Below, piece by piece: positions 35,037-44,178 of a DNA stretch of 51,678 bases; the stretch's first letter is position 1; each line of letters begins with the position of its first letter. Origin of the DNA: Duganella phyllosphaerae (GTDB lineage Bacteria; Pseudomonadota; Gammaproteobacteria; Burkholderiales; Burkholderiaceae_D); contig NZ_LROM01000016.1 in NCBI RefSeq assembly GCF_001758785.1, forward strand, positions 1 to 51,678, given 5' to 3'. Below the pieces are notes generated by a model that had not been told where the DNA came from, made no database searches, and saw only the letters and a program-made list of their open reading frames with translations. A program made the position numbers and the translations under genes.

Positions 35037-37243
35037 AATTCGACAAACCCGCCACCACCAATCCGATCGACCAGCTGAAGGTAGTCGGTAAACCACTGTC
35101 GCGCGTGGAAGGCCTGCTCAAGGTCACCGGCACCGCCACCTACGCCTACGAACAGCACGCGGCCGCGCCGAACGCCGCCTACGGCTACGTGCTGGGCGCC
35201 GCCATCCCCAAGGGCCGCATCGACAGCATCGACATCGCCCGCGCCCGCGCCGCCCCCGGCGTGCTGGCCGTGGTCACCGCCGACAACGCCGGCAAACTGG
35301 ACAAGGGCGAGTTCTACGCCGCCCGCGCGCTGGCCGGTCCCGACGTCGATCACTACCACCAGGCCGTGGCGCTGGTGGTGGCCGAAACGTTCGAACAGGC
35401 GCGGTCCGCGGCCCAGCTGATTGCCGTGCGCTACACGCGCAGCGCCGGCGCCTTCGACCTGGCCGCCGCCAAGGACACGGCGCCGCCGCCGAAAGCGGCC
35501 AAGTTCACGCCGCCGGCCGAAACCGGCATCGGCGACTTCGCCTCCGCGTATGCCGGTGCCGCCGTCAAGCTCGACCAGTACTACACCACGCCCGACCAGG
35601 CCCACGCCATGATGGAGCCGCACGCCAGCATCGCCTCGTGGAACGGCGACCAGCTCACGCTGTGGACCGCGATCCAGCAGATCAACTGGGGTGGGCGCGA
35701 CCTGGCCAAAACGCTCGGCATCGCGCCAACGAAGGTGCGGCTGGTGTCGCCGTACATCGGCGGCGGCTTCGGCGGCAAGGGCACCATCCTGTGCGACGCC
35801 GTGCTGGCTGCTTTAGGCGCGCGCGCAGCCAAACGGCCGGTGAAAGTGGCGTTGCAGCGCCCGCTAATGTTCAACAACGTCACCCACCGCCCGGCCACCA
35901 TCCAGCGCCTGCGCATCGGCGCCACCAGCACCGGCGAGATCGTCGCCATCGGCCACGAAAGCTGGTCCGGCAATATCGCCGGCGGCCGGCCCGAGGCAGC
36001 CACCGCTCCCACCCGCCTGCTGTACGCGGGCGCCAACCGCATGACGCGCCTGCGCCTGGCCCACCTGGACCTGGCCGAAGGCAGCGCCATGCGCGCACCT
36101 GGCGAGGCGCCCGGCATGATGGCGCTGGAAATCGCCATGGACGAACTGGCCGAGCAGCTGAAGCTGGACCCGGTGGAACTGCGCATCCGCAACGACATCC
36201 AGGTCGATCCGGAAAATCCCGGGCGGCCTTACTCCCAGCGCCAGCTGGTGCAATGCCTGCGCACCGGCGCCGAGCGCTTCGGCTGGCAAAAGCGACCGCA
36301 GCGCCCGGCCAGCCGCCGCGACGGCCGCTGGCTGGTCGGCTACGGCGTGGCGGCGGCCATCCGTGGCGCGCCGATCACCACGTCTGCCGCCCGCGTGCGC
36401 CTCGACCAGCGCGGCGTGATCACGGTGGAAACCGACATGACCGACATCGGCACCGGCAGCTATACCATCATCGCCCAGACCGCCGCCGAGATGATGGGCG
36501 TGACGGTCGAGCAGGTGGTGGTCAAACTCGGCGACTCGCGCTTTCCGGAATCGTCCGGCTCCGGCGGCCAGTGGGGCGCGGCCTCGTCAACCGCCGGCGT
36601 GTATGCGGCGTGCGTCAAACTGCGCGAGGCGGTGGCGAAGCAGCTCGGCTTCCAGGCCGATGACGCCACCTTTGCCGACGGCCAGGTACGCTGGGGCGGG
36701 CGTAGCGTGCCGCTGGCCTATGCCGCGCGCACGCGCGAGCTGGTGGGCGAGGACAAGATGGAGTACGGCGAGCTGTCGAAACAGTACGCGCAGCAAACCT
36801 TCGGCGCCCATTTCGTGGAAGTGGCAGTGGATGCCGCCACCGGCGAGGTACGCATCCGCCGCATGCTGGCCGTGTGCGCGGCCGGACGCATATTGAATCC
36901 CAAGACCGCGCGCAGCCAGATCATCGGCGGCATGACCATGGGCGCGGGCGCGGCGCTGATGGAGCACATGGTGGTCGATCACAAGCTCGGTTTTTTCGTC
37001 AACCACGACCTGGCCGGCTACGAGGTGCCGGTACACGCCGACATCCCGCACCTGGACGCGATCTTCCTCGACGAGGTCGATCCCACCATGAGCCCCCTGA
37101 AAGCCAAGGGCGTGGGAGAGCTGGGCATCAGCGGCGCGGCAGCGGCGATTGCCAACGCAATTTACAACGCCACCGGGGTGCGGGTGCGGGATTACCCGGT
37201 GACGCTGGACAAGCTGATCGACAAGCTGCCGCTGCGGGCATAA
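35033..37243 (+). CDS. paoC: Periplasmic aldehyde oxidoreductase, molybdopterin-binding subunit
   Basis: A 736-residue catalytic subunit that should bind molybdopterin cytosine dinucleotide and oxidise aldehydes, probably aromatic ones, to acids. Recognisable parts are [10 protein letters not shown] at the start, [22 protein letters not shown] and the catalytic Glu696 in [15 protein letters not shown]. The dedicated molybdenum-cofactor chaperone gene paoD is not beside it. The last 52 bases overlap the 3' end of a sensor kinase gene on the opposite strand. Confidence 0.93.
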   Translation: MKFDKPATTNPIDQLKVVGKPLSRVEGLLKVTGTATYAYEQHAAAPNAAYGYVLGAAIPKGRIDSIDIARARAAPGVLAVVTADNAGKLDKGEFYAARALAGPDVDHYHQAVALVVAETFEQARSAAQLIAVRYTRSAGAFDLAAAKDTAPPPKAAKFTPPAETGIGDFASAYAGAAVKLDQYYTTPDQAHAMMEPHASIASWNGDQLTLWTAIQQINWGGRDLAKTLGIAPTKVRLVSPYIGGGFGGKGTILCDAVLAALGARAAKRPVKVALQRPLMFNNVTHRPATIQRLRIGATSTGEIVAIGHESWSGNIAGGRPEAATAPTRLLYAGANRMTRLRLAHLDLAEGSAMRAPGEAPGMMALEIAMDELAEQLKLDPVELRIRNDIQVDPENPGRPYSQRQLVQCLRTGAERFGWQKRPQRPASRRDGRWLVGYGVAAAIRGAPITTSAARVRLDQRGVITVETDMTDIGTGSYTIIAQTAAEMMGVTVEQVVVKLGDSRFPESSGSGGQWGAASSTAGVYAACVKLREAVAKQLGFQADDATFADGQVRWGGRSVPLAYAARTRELVGEDKMEYGELSKQYAQQTFGAHFVEVAVDAATGEVRIRRMLAVCAAGRILNPKTARSQIIGGMTMGAGAALMEHMVVDHKLGFFVNHDLAGYEVPVHADIPHLDAIFLDEVDPTMSPLKAKGVGELGISGAAAAIANAIYNATGVRVRDYPVTLDKLIDKLPLRA

Positions 37244-40221
37244 GCGCGCCGCGCCGCCACCCGCAGGGTCACGCGGGTGCCGCTGCCGGGGGCGCTGTCC
37301 ACGTGCAGCGTGCCGCCCACGTCGCTGGCGCGTTCGCGCATGCCGGTCAGGCCCCAGTGTCCAGGGCGGTGGCCCTGCGCGGACACCTCGGCCGGCAGTC
37401 CGCGTCCACGGTCGCCCACTTTGAGCGCGAAGTGGCGCGGCGCATAGTGCAAGTCCACCGTGACGGTGGCGCTGTGGGCATGGCGGCAGGCGTTGAGCAG
37501 CGCTTCGCGGGCGATGGCGTATGCTTCCGCCGCCACCGCCGTCCGCAAAGGCCGCGCCGTGCCCTGCACCGTCAAGCAAAATTGCGCGTCGTGACGCGGC
37601 GCGAGCGAGTGACCCAGTTGCGACAGCGCGGTGTCCAGGTCACCCGACAATTCGTGGCCGATGCGCAGCTCCAGCACCTGCGCCCTGCCTTCGTTGAGCA
37701 CTTCCTCGGCCGTATCGAGCGAGCGATCGATGCTGGCGCGGGCCAGGTCATCGGGCGCCAGGCCGTGCTTGATGCGGTCGAACTGCAGCATCAGCGCTTC
37801 CACGCTTTGCAGGAAGTTGTCGTGCAGCGTACGGGCGATGCGTTGCCGTTCCCCCAGGCGCTCACGCAGCCGTTCGGAGATGCGCCGGGTGACCAGCGCC
37901 AGCCGCCACCAGTAACACAGCAACAGCAGCACAATCGCCGCTGCGCCGCACAGCAGTTTGAACCAGATGGTTTGCACGAAAGCCGCCTCGATGCGGAACG
38001 CCACCGCGCCCGGCACGGTACTCCACACGCCGTCCTCGTTGGCGGCGATGACCTCGAAGCGGTAGTCGCCCGGACCCAGGCTGGTATAAAACGCCTGCCG
38101 CCGGGCGCCCGCATCGCGCCAGTCTTGCTCCAGGCCGCGCAGGCGAAACCGGAAACGGATACGCTCCGGCACCGACAGACCGGCCGCCGTGAAATCGACC
38201 TCCAGGTTGCGCGTGCGGCGCGGCAGTACCTGTCCCGATACGGGCCGGTATTGCTCGCGGTCGGTGCGCAGTGCGAGCACCTGCGCCGCCGGCGGCCGCC
38301 GGTTGCGCACGATGTGCGCCGGATCGATCCAGCCCACGCTGCCGGACGTGGCGTACCACAGGCGACCGTCGGCCGCTTCCGTGAGCGCGCTCAGCGGCCG
38401 CAGCGGCGCCGGCTTGCCTTCGTGGCCGTCCAGGTGATTGAACCGTTCGACGGGCAGGCGCAGCGCACCGCTGCGCACGCGGGCCAGGTCGGCAGCGGCC
38501 ACGCGCGTGAGGCCATCGGCCCCGTGGAGCCACAGTTCACCGCCGCGCGTGAGCGCCATGCCCGAGCCGCCGCCCAGCGCGGTGCCGTCCTCCCCCTGCA
38601 GCGCGGCAAAACGGCGGCCGTCGAACCAGCCCACGCCCTGGTCGCCGCACACCCAGAGACCGCCGCTGCTGCCCGGGTCGGCAACCATCACCGTGATATT
38701 GCCCACTTCGAGGCCGTCCCCGGGGCCGTATTCGCGCACGGTGGCGCCGTCCAGCACGGCCAGGCGGTTGCCGGGATAGCCGAACCACACCCGGCCCCGC
38801 GCATCGGCCAGCAGCGACACGCTGGTGCGCGTGGCCAATGCGGCGATGCCGCCGCCTGGCTGCCACTGACCATCGCGAAACACGTGCACGCCCTTGCGCA
38901 TCACCGACACCCACAGCCTGCCAGAAGCGTCCATCGCCAGCGCCTGCACGTCGTGGCCGCGCAAGTCGGGCGGCAGCGGCCAGCTTTGCCAGCGACCGGC
39001 TGCGCGATGCCATAGCGTCAACCCGCTCGCGAACCAGGCGCTGCCGTCCGGCGCACGCGTGGTGGCCGTCACGCCCAGCAGTGGCGTGGCCTGGCGCGTG
39101 CCATCGGCAAGCAGGCCGAAGCTGCGCTGCTCGTAGTTGCCAGTCGACTGGAAGTTTCCGACCCACACCGCGCCGTCGCCATCGGCCTGCACGCTCAGGC
39201 CGCTGAACATGCGCGGCGGCAGCGCAATCGTGGTCAGGCGCGATTCGCGCACGCGGTCGACGCCATTTTCGGTGGTGAACCACAGGTTGCCTTCGCGGTC
39301 GTCGAAGGCGTTGTAGATCAACTTGCCGCTGAGATTATTGGGCGCATAAAACGCGCGCTGGGTGCGCAAGTCGGGCGTCAGCAGCTTGACCCCGGCGTCG
39401 GTGTTAATCCACATGGCGCCGCGCTGGTCGAGAAAAACGCCGAACGGCTGGTCGCCGTCGGGCAGGTGCAGTGGCGTGAGCGCGCCGGTGGCAGGCGCAT
39501 AGCGGTACAGCTTGTGCTCGGTACTTACCAGCAACACGTCACCATCGGGCCGCAGGTGGCCGATTTCGATATCCTTGCCCGCCAGCACCCGGCGGAAGCG
39601 GTGGCCGCCAGGCGTGCTGCGATACATGCCGTCCGGGTGGTAGGCCAGCACCGTCTGATCGGGCAGCACCGTAAAATAATGGAAATCGCCGGCCGGCAGG
39701 CCGTCCTCGGGCTCGACGTGGCGCCAGCGCTGGCCTTCCAGCCAGTACAGCCCGGTGGAAGCCGAGAGCCAGACTACGCCCTTCGCTGTCCGCGCCAGGC
39801 GGTACACCGAGCGTTCCGGCAAACCGTCGCTGGCATCGTAATGGCGCACGCGGCCCTGGTCGAAGACGCTGACGCCGCCAAAGTTATAACCTACCCACAA
39901 GGCTGTGCCCACCACCAGCAGGGCGTTGGTGTTGGACGAGCGCAGCTTGTTGCCGTCGATGGCGGTGAGGCGCTCGAAATGGACGCCGTCGAAACGGTGC
40001 AAGCCGTCGCCGGCGGCAAACCACAGCATGTCGCGATGATCCTGGGCCATATCGAACGCGGCGGTCGGGGCGCCATCCTGCTTGGTCCAGGCAGTGTGCA
40101 CCATGCTCGTGTGCCAGTACGGATAGGAAGCGGCGCCAGCGCCGGTGACGCCTGACCACAGGACGACAAACACCAGCCAGCGCACGGCGCAGGCGGTCGA
40201 TATTGAACGAAGCGGGAACAT
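37192..40221 (-). CDS. Hybrid-type sensor kinase with two-bladed propeller and Y_Y_Y domains
   Basis: A 1009-residue membrane sensor. A signal peptide or anchor (VRWLVFVVLWSGVTGAGA) is followed by about 650 periplasmic residues of beta-propeller repeats (MLWFAAGDGLHRFDG, LWVGYNFGGVSVFD, MWINTDAGVKLL, LWFTTENGVDRV), a Y_Y_Y domain (RFRFRLRGLEQDWRDAG...YTSLGPGDYRFEVIAAN), one membrane helix near 765 and a NarL-type kinase core with His800 in RIARTLHDNFLQSVEALML and an ATPase domain (HWGLTGMRERA). There is no receiver domain and no LuxR-type regulator adjacent. Such sensors often detect glycans or plant polymers. The gene overlaps paoC by 52 bases. Confidence 0.9.
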   Translation of the reverse strand: MFPLRSISTACAVRWLVFVVLWSGVTGAGAASYPYWHTSMVHTAWTKQDGAPTAAFDMAQDHRDMLWFAAGDGLHRFDGVHFERLTAIDGNKLRSSNTNALLVVGTALWVGYNFGGVSVFDQGRVRHYDASDGLPERSVYRLARTAKGVVWLSASTGLYWLEGQRWRHVEPEDGLPAGDFHYFTVLPDQTVLAYHPDGMYRSTPGGHRFRRVLAGKDIEIGHLRPDGDVLLVSTEHKLYRYAPATGALTPLHLPDGDQPFGVFLDQRGAMWINTDAGVKLLTPDLRTQRAFYAPNNLSGKLIYNAFDDREGNLWFTTENGVDRVRESRLTTIALPPRMFSGLSVQADGDGAVWVGNFQSTGNYEQRSFGLLADGTRQATPLLGVTATTRAPDGSAWFASGLTLWHRAAGRWQSWPLPPDLRGHDVQALAMDASGRLWVSVMRKGVHVFRDGQWQPGGGIAALATRTSVSLLADARGRVWFGYPGNRLAVLDGATVREYGPGDGLEVGNITVMVADPGSSGGLWVCGDQGVGWFDGRRFAALQGEDGTALGGGSGMALTRGGELWLHGADGLTRVAAADLARVRSGALRLPVERFNHLDGHEGKPAPLRPLSALTEAADGRLWYATSGSVGWIDPAHIVRNRRPPAAQVLALRTDREQYRPVSGQVLPRRTRNLEVDFTAAGLSVPERIRFRFRLRGLEQDWRDAGARRQAFYTSLGPGDYRFEVIAANEDGVWSTVPGAVAFRIEAAFVQTIWFKLLCGAAAIVLLLLCYWWRLALVTRRISERLRERLGERQRIARTLHDNFLQSVEALMLQFDRIKHGLAPDDLARASIDRSLDTAEEVLNEGRAQVLELRIGHELSGDLDTALSQLGHSLAPRHDAQFCLTVQGTARPLRTAVAAEAYAIAREALLNACRHAHSATVTVDLHYAPRHFALKVGDRGRGLPAEVSAQGHRPGHWGLTGMRERASDVGGTLHVDSAPGSGTRVTLRVAARRAYARSGSLSISLSSVTG

Positions 40222-40306
40222 AAAACAGGCCAGAAAACGGACTGTTATTGTAAAGGCGGGGCACTGGTTTCGGAGGGACCGGGGCCTCCGCCTGATGGCC
40301 TATCCA

Positions 40307-40352
40307 CGCCTCTGGCTAACGGCAGAGGCGCAGATCGGCCGGCGTGCCGGCC
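40307..40352. terminator. Two consecutive hairpins downstream of the His-rich protein gene
   Basis: CGCCTCTG/CAGAGGCG (40307-40314 and 40323-40330) and GGCCGGC/GCCGGCC (40337-40352) form two GC-rich stems directly after the stop codon at 40357 of the leftward gene. No T run follows, so a factor-dependent or transcript-protecting role is more likely than intrinsic termination. Confidence 0.45.
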
Positions 40353-40356
40353 ACGC

Positions 40357-41061
40357 TTAATCGAGGAAGTCGGCGAACTCGCGCTGTGCGTAACCGTGGA
40401 GATTTTTCCACGGCGCCGGCGTTGCACCGGCGCGCGCCACCACGTCCACCCGGCGGTAAAAGGTCCCGGCCTTGTCGCCGCTCTCGATCATCAACGGAAT
40501 CTGGCGCTGTTCGTCCCACAGCACGCGCTGATAGACGCCATTGTCCTCGCGCTCGCGCCACCTGGCGCCCGGGGTGGTGCTGGCGCGGGTGGTCACTGTC
40601 ATGGTTTTGAGCAGCCGTGGATCGAGCAGGTAGAACGCGCGGTCCCACGAACCGTCGAAGTTGACGTTGTCAAATTCGGTGGCGGGAATCGTGATCACCG
40701 CCTTCTCCCTGGCATCGACAAACTCCAGGCGCGGCGTCTTGCCGGCAGCGATCACGTGGCGCGGCATGGCGATGTGATTGAGGCCGTGGCGGTGGCCACC
40801 CTCTTCGTTCTGGTGCTGGTGCTGGTGCTGGGGCGCATTGGCCGGCAGCACGCGCGCGCTCCACACGTGGCCGGGCCGGCGCAACATGGTTTCCTGGTAG
40901 CGCGACTCGCGGGTGACGCCGTCGGGCGTCAAGGTTTTGCTGTAGTAGGTAATCGCCAGGTCCAGGTCCGGCGCGGAGGCAGCCGGCGCGTTGGCGACGG
41001 CGTGGACGGTGCCAGCGAGGCTGAGCGTGGCGAGAAGGACAGATAGGCTGGAAGTTTGCAT
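40357..41061 (-). CDS. Secreted protein of unknown function with a His/Gln-rich segment
   Basis: A 234-residue protein I do not recognise. It has a signal peptide (MQTSSLSVLLATLSLAGTVHAV), then a short beta-rich region (ITYYSKTLTPDGVTRESRYQETMLRRPGHVW), a histidine-rich run (HQHQHQ followed by HRHGLNH, about residues 79-97) and a C-terminal domain with RVLWDEQRQIPLMIESGD. The run comes from a CTGGTG-type triplet-pair repeat and could bind Zn2+, Ni2+ or Cu2+. It lies 138 bases downstream of two zinc-type alkaline phosphatase genes on the same strand, which may hint at metal supply or phosphate metabolism. Confidence 0.7.
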   Translation of the reverse strand: MQTSSLSVLLATLSLAGTVHAVANAPAASAPDLDLAITYYSKTLTPDGVTRESRYQETMLRRPGHVWSARVLPANAPQHQHQHQNEEGGHRHGLNHIAMPRHVIAAGKTPRLEFVDAREKAVITIPATEFDNVNFDGSWDRAFYLLDPRLLKTMTVTTRASTTPGARWREREDNGVYQRVLWDEQRQIPLMIESGDKAGTFYRRVDVVARAGATPAPWKNLHGYAQREFADFLD

Positions 41062-41096
41062 GATATTTCTGTATGAATTAATGCCGACTCCGTTTA

Positions 41097-41130
41097 TTCC
41101 GTCATTCCCGCGTGCGCGGGAATGACGGAA
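41097..41130. repeat. REP-like palindrome with perfect 16-base arms
   Basis: TTCCGTCATTCCCGCG (41097-41112), the loop TG, and its exact complement (41115-41130). The GTCATTCCCGCG/CGCGGGAATGAC sequence is a common intergenic palindrome in many proteobacteria. It lies between the first alkaline phosphatase gene and the His-rich protein gene and may stop or protect transcripts. Confidence 0.85.
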
Positions 41131-41198
41131 TGGCGTTTTTCGTCTTGATTGGATTCCCGCCTGCCTGGCGGTCCACCAAGACCCTTTGCATCGCGTAC

Positions 41199-42602
41199 TT
41201 AAAACCCGAACGCCGTCTTCAGCAAACCGAACACCTTGGTGTTATCCAGCGTGCCCTTGAACGGCTTGGCGCCGGCGCCGGTGGCGAACAGTTTGACATC
41301 GCCGCCGCCGTGGGTTTCGCTCGACAGGCGCACACCGGTTTCCTGCAGGTAGTTGTCGGCCATGACGGTGGTGCTGTCGAGGTTGTCGCGCAGGTTCGGG
41401 CGGTTCGGGCCGTTGCCGAATACCAGCGTGGTGTAGGTCTTGCCATCGGCATCCTTGGCCGGCTGGCCGTCGCGGTAGCCGCGGTTGATGTCGAGGATAG
41501 GATTGCCGCGCTTGCCGTAGCCGTTGAACGCCAGCGTGTGGTCATGGTCGGCGGTGACCACGATCAGGGTGTTGGTCAGGGTCGGGTCGGTCAGCCTGGC
41601 CTTGGCCAGCGCGGCCTTGATGGCGTCGTCGAAAGCGATGGTGTCGGTCAGCGCGCGCTTGGCGTTGGTACCGTGCAGCGCGTGGTCGATGCGGCCGCCT
41701 TCCACCATCAGGAAGTAGCCGTTGGTGTTTTGCGCCAGCAGGTCCATGGCCTTGACCGTCATCTCGGCCAGGCTCGGTTGCGCGGCGCCCTCGCCCAGCG
41801 GCGGCGTGGCGGTGCGATCGAGTTCGTATTCGAGGTGGCTGCGGCTGCTGTACAGGCCGATGAACTTCTTGCCGGTGGCGGCGTTCATCTCGGTCTTGTT
41901 GGCGGCCACCGTGTAGCCCTTGGCGGCCAGCTCGGTCAGCAGGTTGCGGCCATCGGCGCGGCCGGTGGTGTTGCCGGCGCCGTAAGGGGTGAAGTGGTTG
42001 CGGCCACCGCCCATCAGCACATCGACGCCATCGCCCAGGGCCGTGTTGAAACCGGCGCCGCCGGGCACCAGCTGCGCGGCGATCTGGTACTGGGCGTTGC
42101 GGTTGCAGATGTGCGACCAGGCCGTCGCCGGCGTGGCGTGGGTCAGCTCGGTGGTGGTAATCGTGCCCACGGCCTTGCCCTTGGCCTTGGCCAGTTCCAG
42201 GATGGTGGCAGCCGGGGTGCCGTTGGTGGCCGCGCAGTTGTTCACGCCGAGGTTGCCGTTGGCGTCGCGGCCCGGGTTGGTGGCCACGGTTTCGGGCGAC
42301 ATCGAGATCACCTCGTTGTTCATTTTGACGCCGGTCATGTAGGCGGCCATCGACGGGGCGCTGTCGGTGGTCTGGGCGTCGGCCGAGAAGGTCTTGATGC
42401 GCGCAGTGCGCTCGAGCGTGTCCATGGTCAGGCTGCCGTCTTCGCCGTACTTGTAGATGCGCGCGGCGGTGATGGTGGTGGGGCCCATGCCGTCACCGAG
42501 GAAGAAGATGATGTTCTTGGCTTCGCCGGCGGCGTGCGCTGGCAGGGCAAAAGTCGTGGCAAGGCCCAGGGCCAGGCTGGCCGCAATCAGGGTAGGTTTC
42601 AT
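41199..42602 (-). CDS. Secreted alkaline phosphatase
   Basis: A 467-residue PhoA-family phosphomonoesterase. A signal peptide ends at ALPAHA (about residue 24). Metal ligand Asp37 is in NIIFFLGDGMG, nucleophile Ser81 in TTDSAPSMAAYMTG, further metal ligands in MVEGGRIDHALHG and VVTADHDHTLAF, and the last histidine in SSETHGGGDV. It should release phosphate from esters in the periplasm or medium. It is 22 bases after a paralogous gene, probably in one operon. No PhoB box was recognised upstream. Confidence 0.94.
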   Translation of the reverse strand: MKPTLIAASLALGLATTFALPAHAAGEAKNIIFFLGDGMGPTTITAARIYKYGEDGSLTMDTLERTARIKTFSADAQTTDSAPSMAAYMTGVKMNNEVISMSPETVATNPGRDANGNLGVNNCAATNGTPAATILELAKAKGKAVGTITTTELTHATPATAWSHICNRNAQYQIAAQLVPGGAGFNTALGDGVDVLMGGGRNHFTPYGAGNTTGRADGRNLLTELAAKGYTVAANKTEMNAATGKKFIGLYSSRSHLEYELDRTATPPLGEGAAQPSLAEMTVKAMDLLAQNTNGYFLMVEGGRIDHALHGTNAKRALTDTIAFDDAIKAALAKARLTDPTLTNTLIVVTADHDHTLAFNGYGKRGNPILDINRGYRDGQPAKDADGKTYTTLVFGNGPNRPNLRDNLDSTTVMADNYLQETGVRLSSETHGGGDVKLFATGAGAKPFKGTLDNTKVFGLLKTAFGF

Positions 42603-42624
42603 GTCTGGTATCCGTGTGAAAGTT

Positions 42625-44091
42625 TTACAGGCCGGAAGCGGTCTTGACCAGGCTAAACACCTTGGTGTTGTCGATGGTGCCGGTGAAATTCTCGGCGCCC
42701 TTGCCGATGGCGCCCAGGAACACGTCGGCGCCGCCGTGGGTCTCGCCGCCGACGGCCACGCGCACCACCGCTTCCTGGTGGTAGGTGTTGGCGCCGGTCA
42801 CGCTGTCGTCCATGCTGGCCATGCTGCTGCGGTTTCCCTGGGTGCGGTTCTCGCCGTTGCCGAAGCCGATGATCGAATACGGTGCGCCGTCGAGGTCCTT
42901 GTCCACCGCGCCGGTCACGTAGTTCTTCACCACGCCCAGCACGCCGGCGTTGGCGGCGGTGGTCTTGCCGGTGCGCTTGGCGTAGCCGTTCAGCACCAGC
43001 GTGTGGTCATGGTCGGCGGTAACCACGATCAGGGTGTTTTTCAGATCAGGGTCGGCGATGCGCGCCTTGGCCAGCACGGCCTTGATGGCGTTGTCGAACG
43101 CCACCATGTCGTGCAGGGCTTTCTTGGCCGTGGTTTCGTGCAGCGCGTGGTCGATGCGCCCGCCTTCCACCATCAGGAAGTAACCCTTGCTGTTCTTGGC
43201 CAATACGTCCATGGCCTTGGTGGCCATTTCCGCCAGGCTCGGTTCCTTGGCCGGATCACGGTCGAGGTCATAGCTCATGTGGCTCGAGGTGAACAGGCCC
43301 AGCAGGCGCTCGGTCTTGCTGGCGTCGACGGCATTGAGCTCGGTGACGTTGCTGGCAAAGGTGGCGTTTTTGGCCTTCATCTCGTTGATCAGGTTGCGGC
43401 CGTCGCTGCGCTTGCCGCCGGCGGCGACCGGCACGAAGAACTGGCTGCCGCCGCCGAGCAGCACGTCCAGCCCCGTGCCGAGCGCGGGATTGAAGCCGGC
43501 GCCGCCCGGCACCGAGGCGGCGGCGATATCGTTTTCCAGGTCGCGGTGGCAGATGTGGGCGTAGGTCGCCGCTGGCGTGGCGTGGGTGACGCGGGTGGTG
43601 GTGACCACGCCGGTGGCCATGCCCTGCGCCTTGGCCTGTTCCAGCAGGGTCGGCACCGCCGTGCCATTGCTGGCGCCGCAGTTGTTGCCGAGCTTGTTGC
43701 CATTGGCGTCGTTGACCGGATCGACCGCGACCGTGTTGGTCGACATCGAGATCACTTCGTTGTTCATTTTCACGCCGGTCATGTAGGCGGCCATCGACGG
43801 CGCGCTGTCGGTCACCTGGGCGTCGTTGGAGAAGGTTTTCACGAACGCCGACTCCGGCAGCGTATCGACGGTCAGTTCGCCCTCTTCGCCCACGGCGTAG
43901 ATGCGGGCGGCGGTCATGGTGGTCATGCCCATGCCGTCGCCGAGGAAGAAGATCACGTTCTTGGGGGCGGCAGCCACCGGGGTGGTGGGCGCGGCGTTGT
44001 TGACGGGGGTGGAATCGCTGTTGCAGCCGGCCAGCAGGGCGGCGGTCAGGCCGGCAACGAGCATCGGCTTGCACAAGGAGTTGCGGTTCAT
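42625..44091 (-). CDS. Lipoprotein alkaline phosphatase, paralogue of the next gene
   Basis: A 488-residue PhoA-family enzyme with the same motifs as its neighbour (Asp52 in FFLGDGMG, Ser96 in VTDSAPSMAAYMTG, VTADHDHTLVLNGY, GGETHGGADV). Unlike that enzyme it starts with a lipoprotein signal (LTAALLAGC, lipid on Cys23) and a flexible Ser/Thr/Pro/Ala linker, so it should be tethered to the outer membrane. Long identical stretches such as AYMTGVKMNNEVISMS show a tandem duplication followed by a change of localisation. Confidence 0.93.
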   Translation of the reverse strand: MNRNSLCKPMLVAGLTAALLAGCNSDSTPVNNAAPTTPVAAAPKNVIFFLGDGMGMTTMTAARIYAVGEEGELTVDTLPESAFVKTFSNDAQVTDSAPSMAAYMTGVKMNNEVISMSTNTVAVDPVNDANGNKLGNNCGASNGTAVPTLLEQAKAQGMATGVVTTTRVTHATPAATYAHICHRDLENDIAAASVPGGAGFNPALGTGLDVLLGGGSQFFVPVAAGGKRSDGRNLINEMKAKNATFASNVTELNAVDASKTERLLGLFTSSHMSYDLDRDPAKEPSLAEMATKAMDVLAKNSKGYFLMVEGGRIDHALHETTAKKALHDMVAFDNAIKAVLAKARIADPDLKNTLIVVTADHDHTLVLNGYAKRTGKTTAANAGVLGVVKNYVTGAVDKDLDGAPYSIIGFGNGENRTQGNRSSMASMDDSVTGANTYHQEAVVRVAVGGETHGGADVFLGAIGKGAENFTGTIDNTKVFSLVKTASGL

Positions 44092-44178
44092 GGTGTGTAT
44101 CCGGCAATCGTTTTAAAGATTTGCAAGATAACAAGCCGGTGTTACCAGCTGATGACAGGCCGTGGCCCTCCTACAACG

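Noticed and set aside
40790..40840. CTGGTG repeats as a CRISPR-like or tandem non-coding array
   Set aside because: The repeats lie in frame inside the secreted protein gene and encode alternating His and Gln; there are no spacers.
41112..42647. A 511-codon plus-strand frame opposite the first alkaline phosphatase
   Set aside because: Same reason: low-complexity Gly/Val/Arg product, antisense to a well-supported gene.
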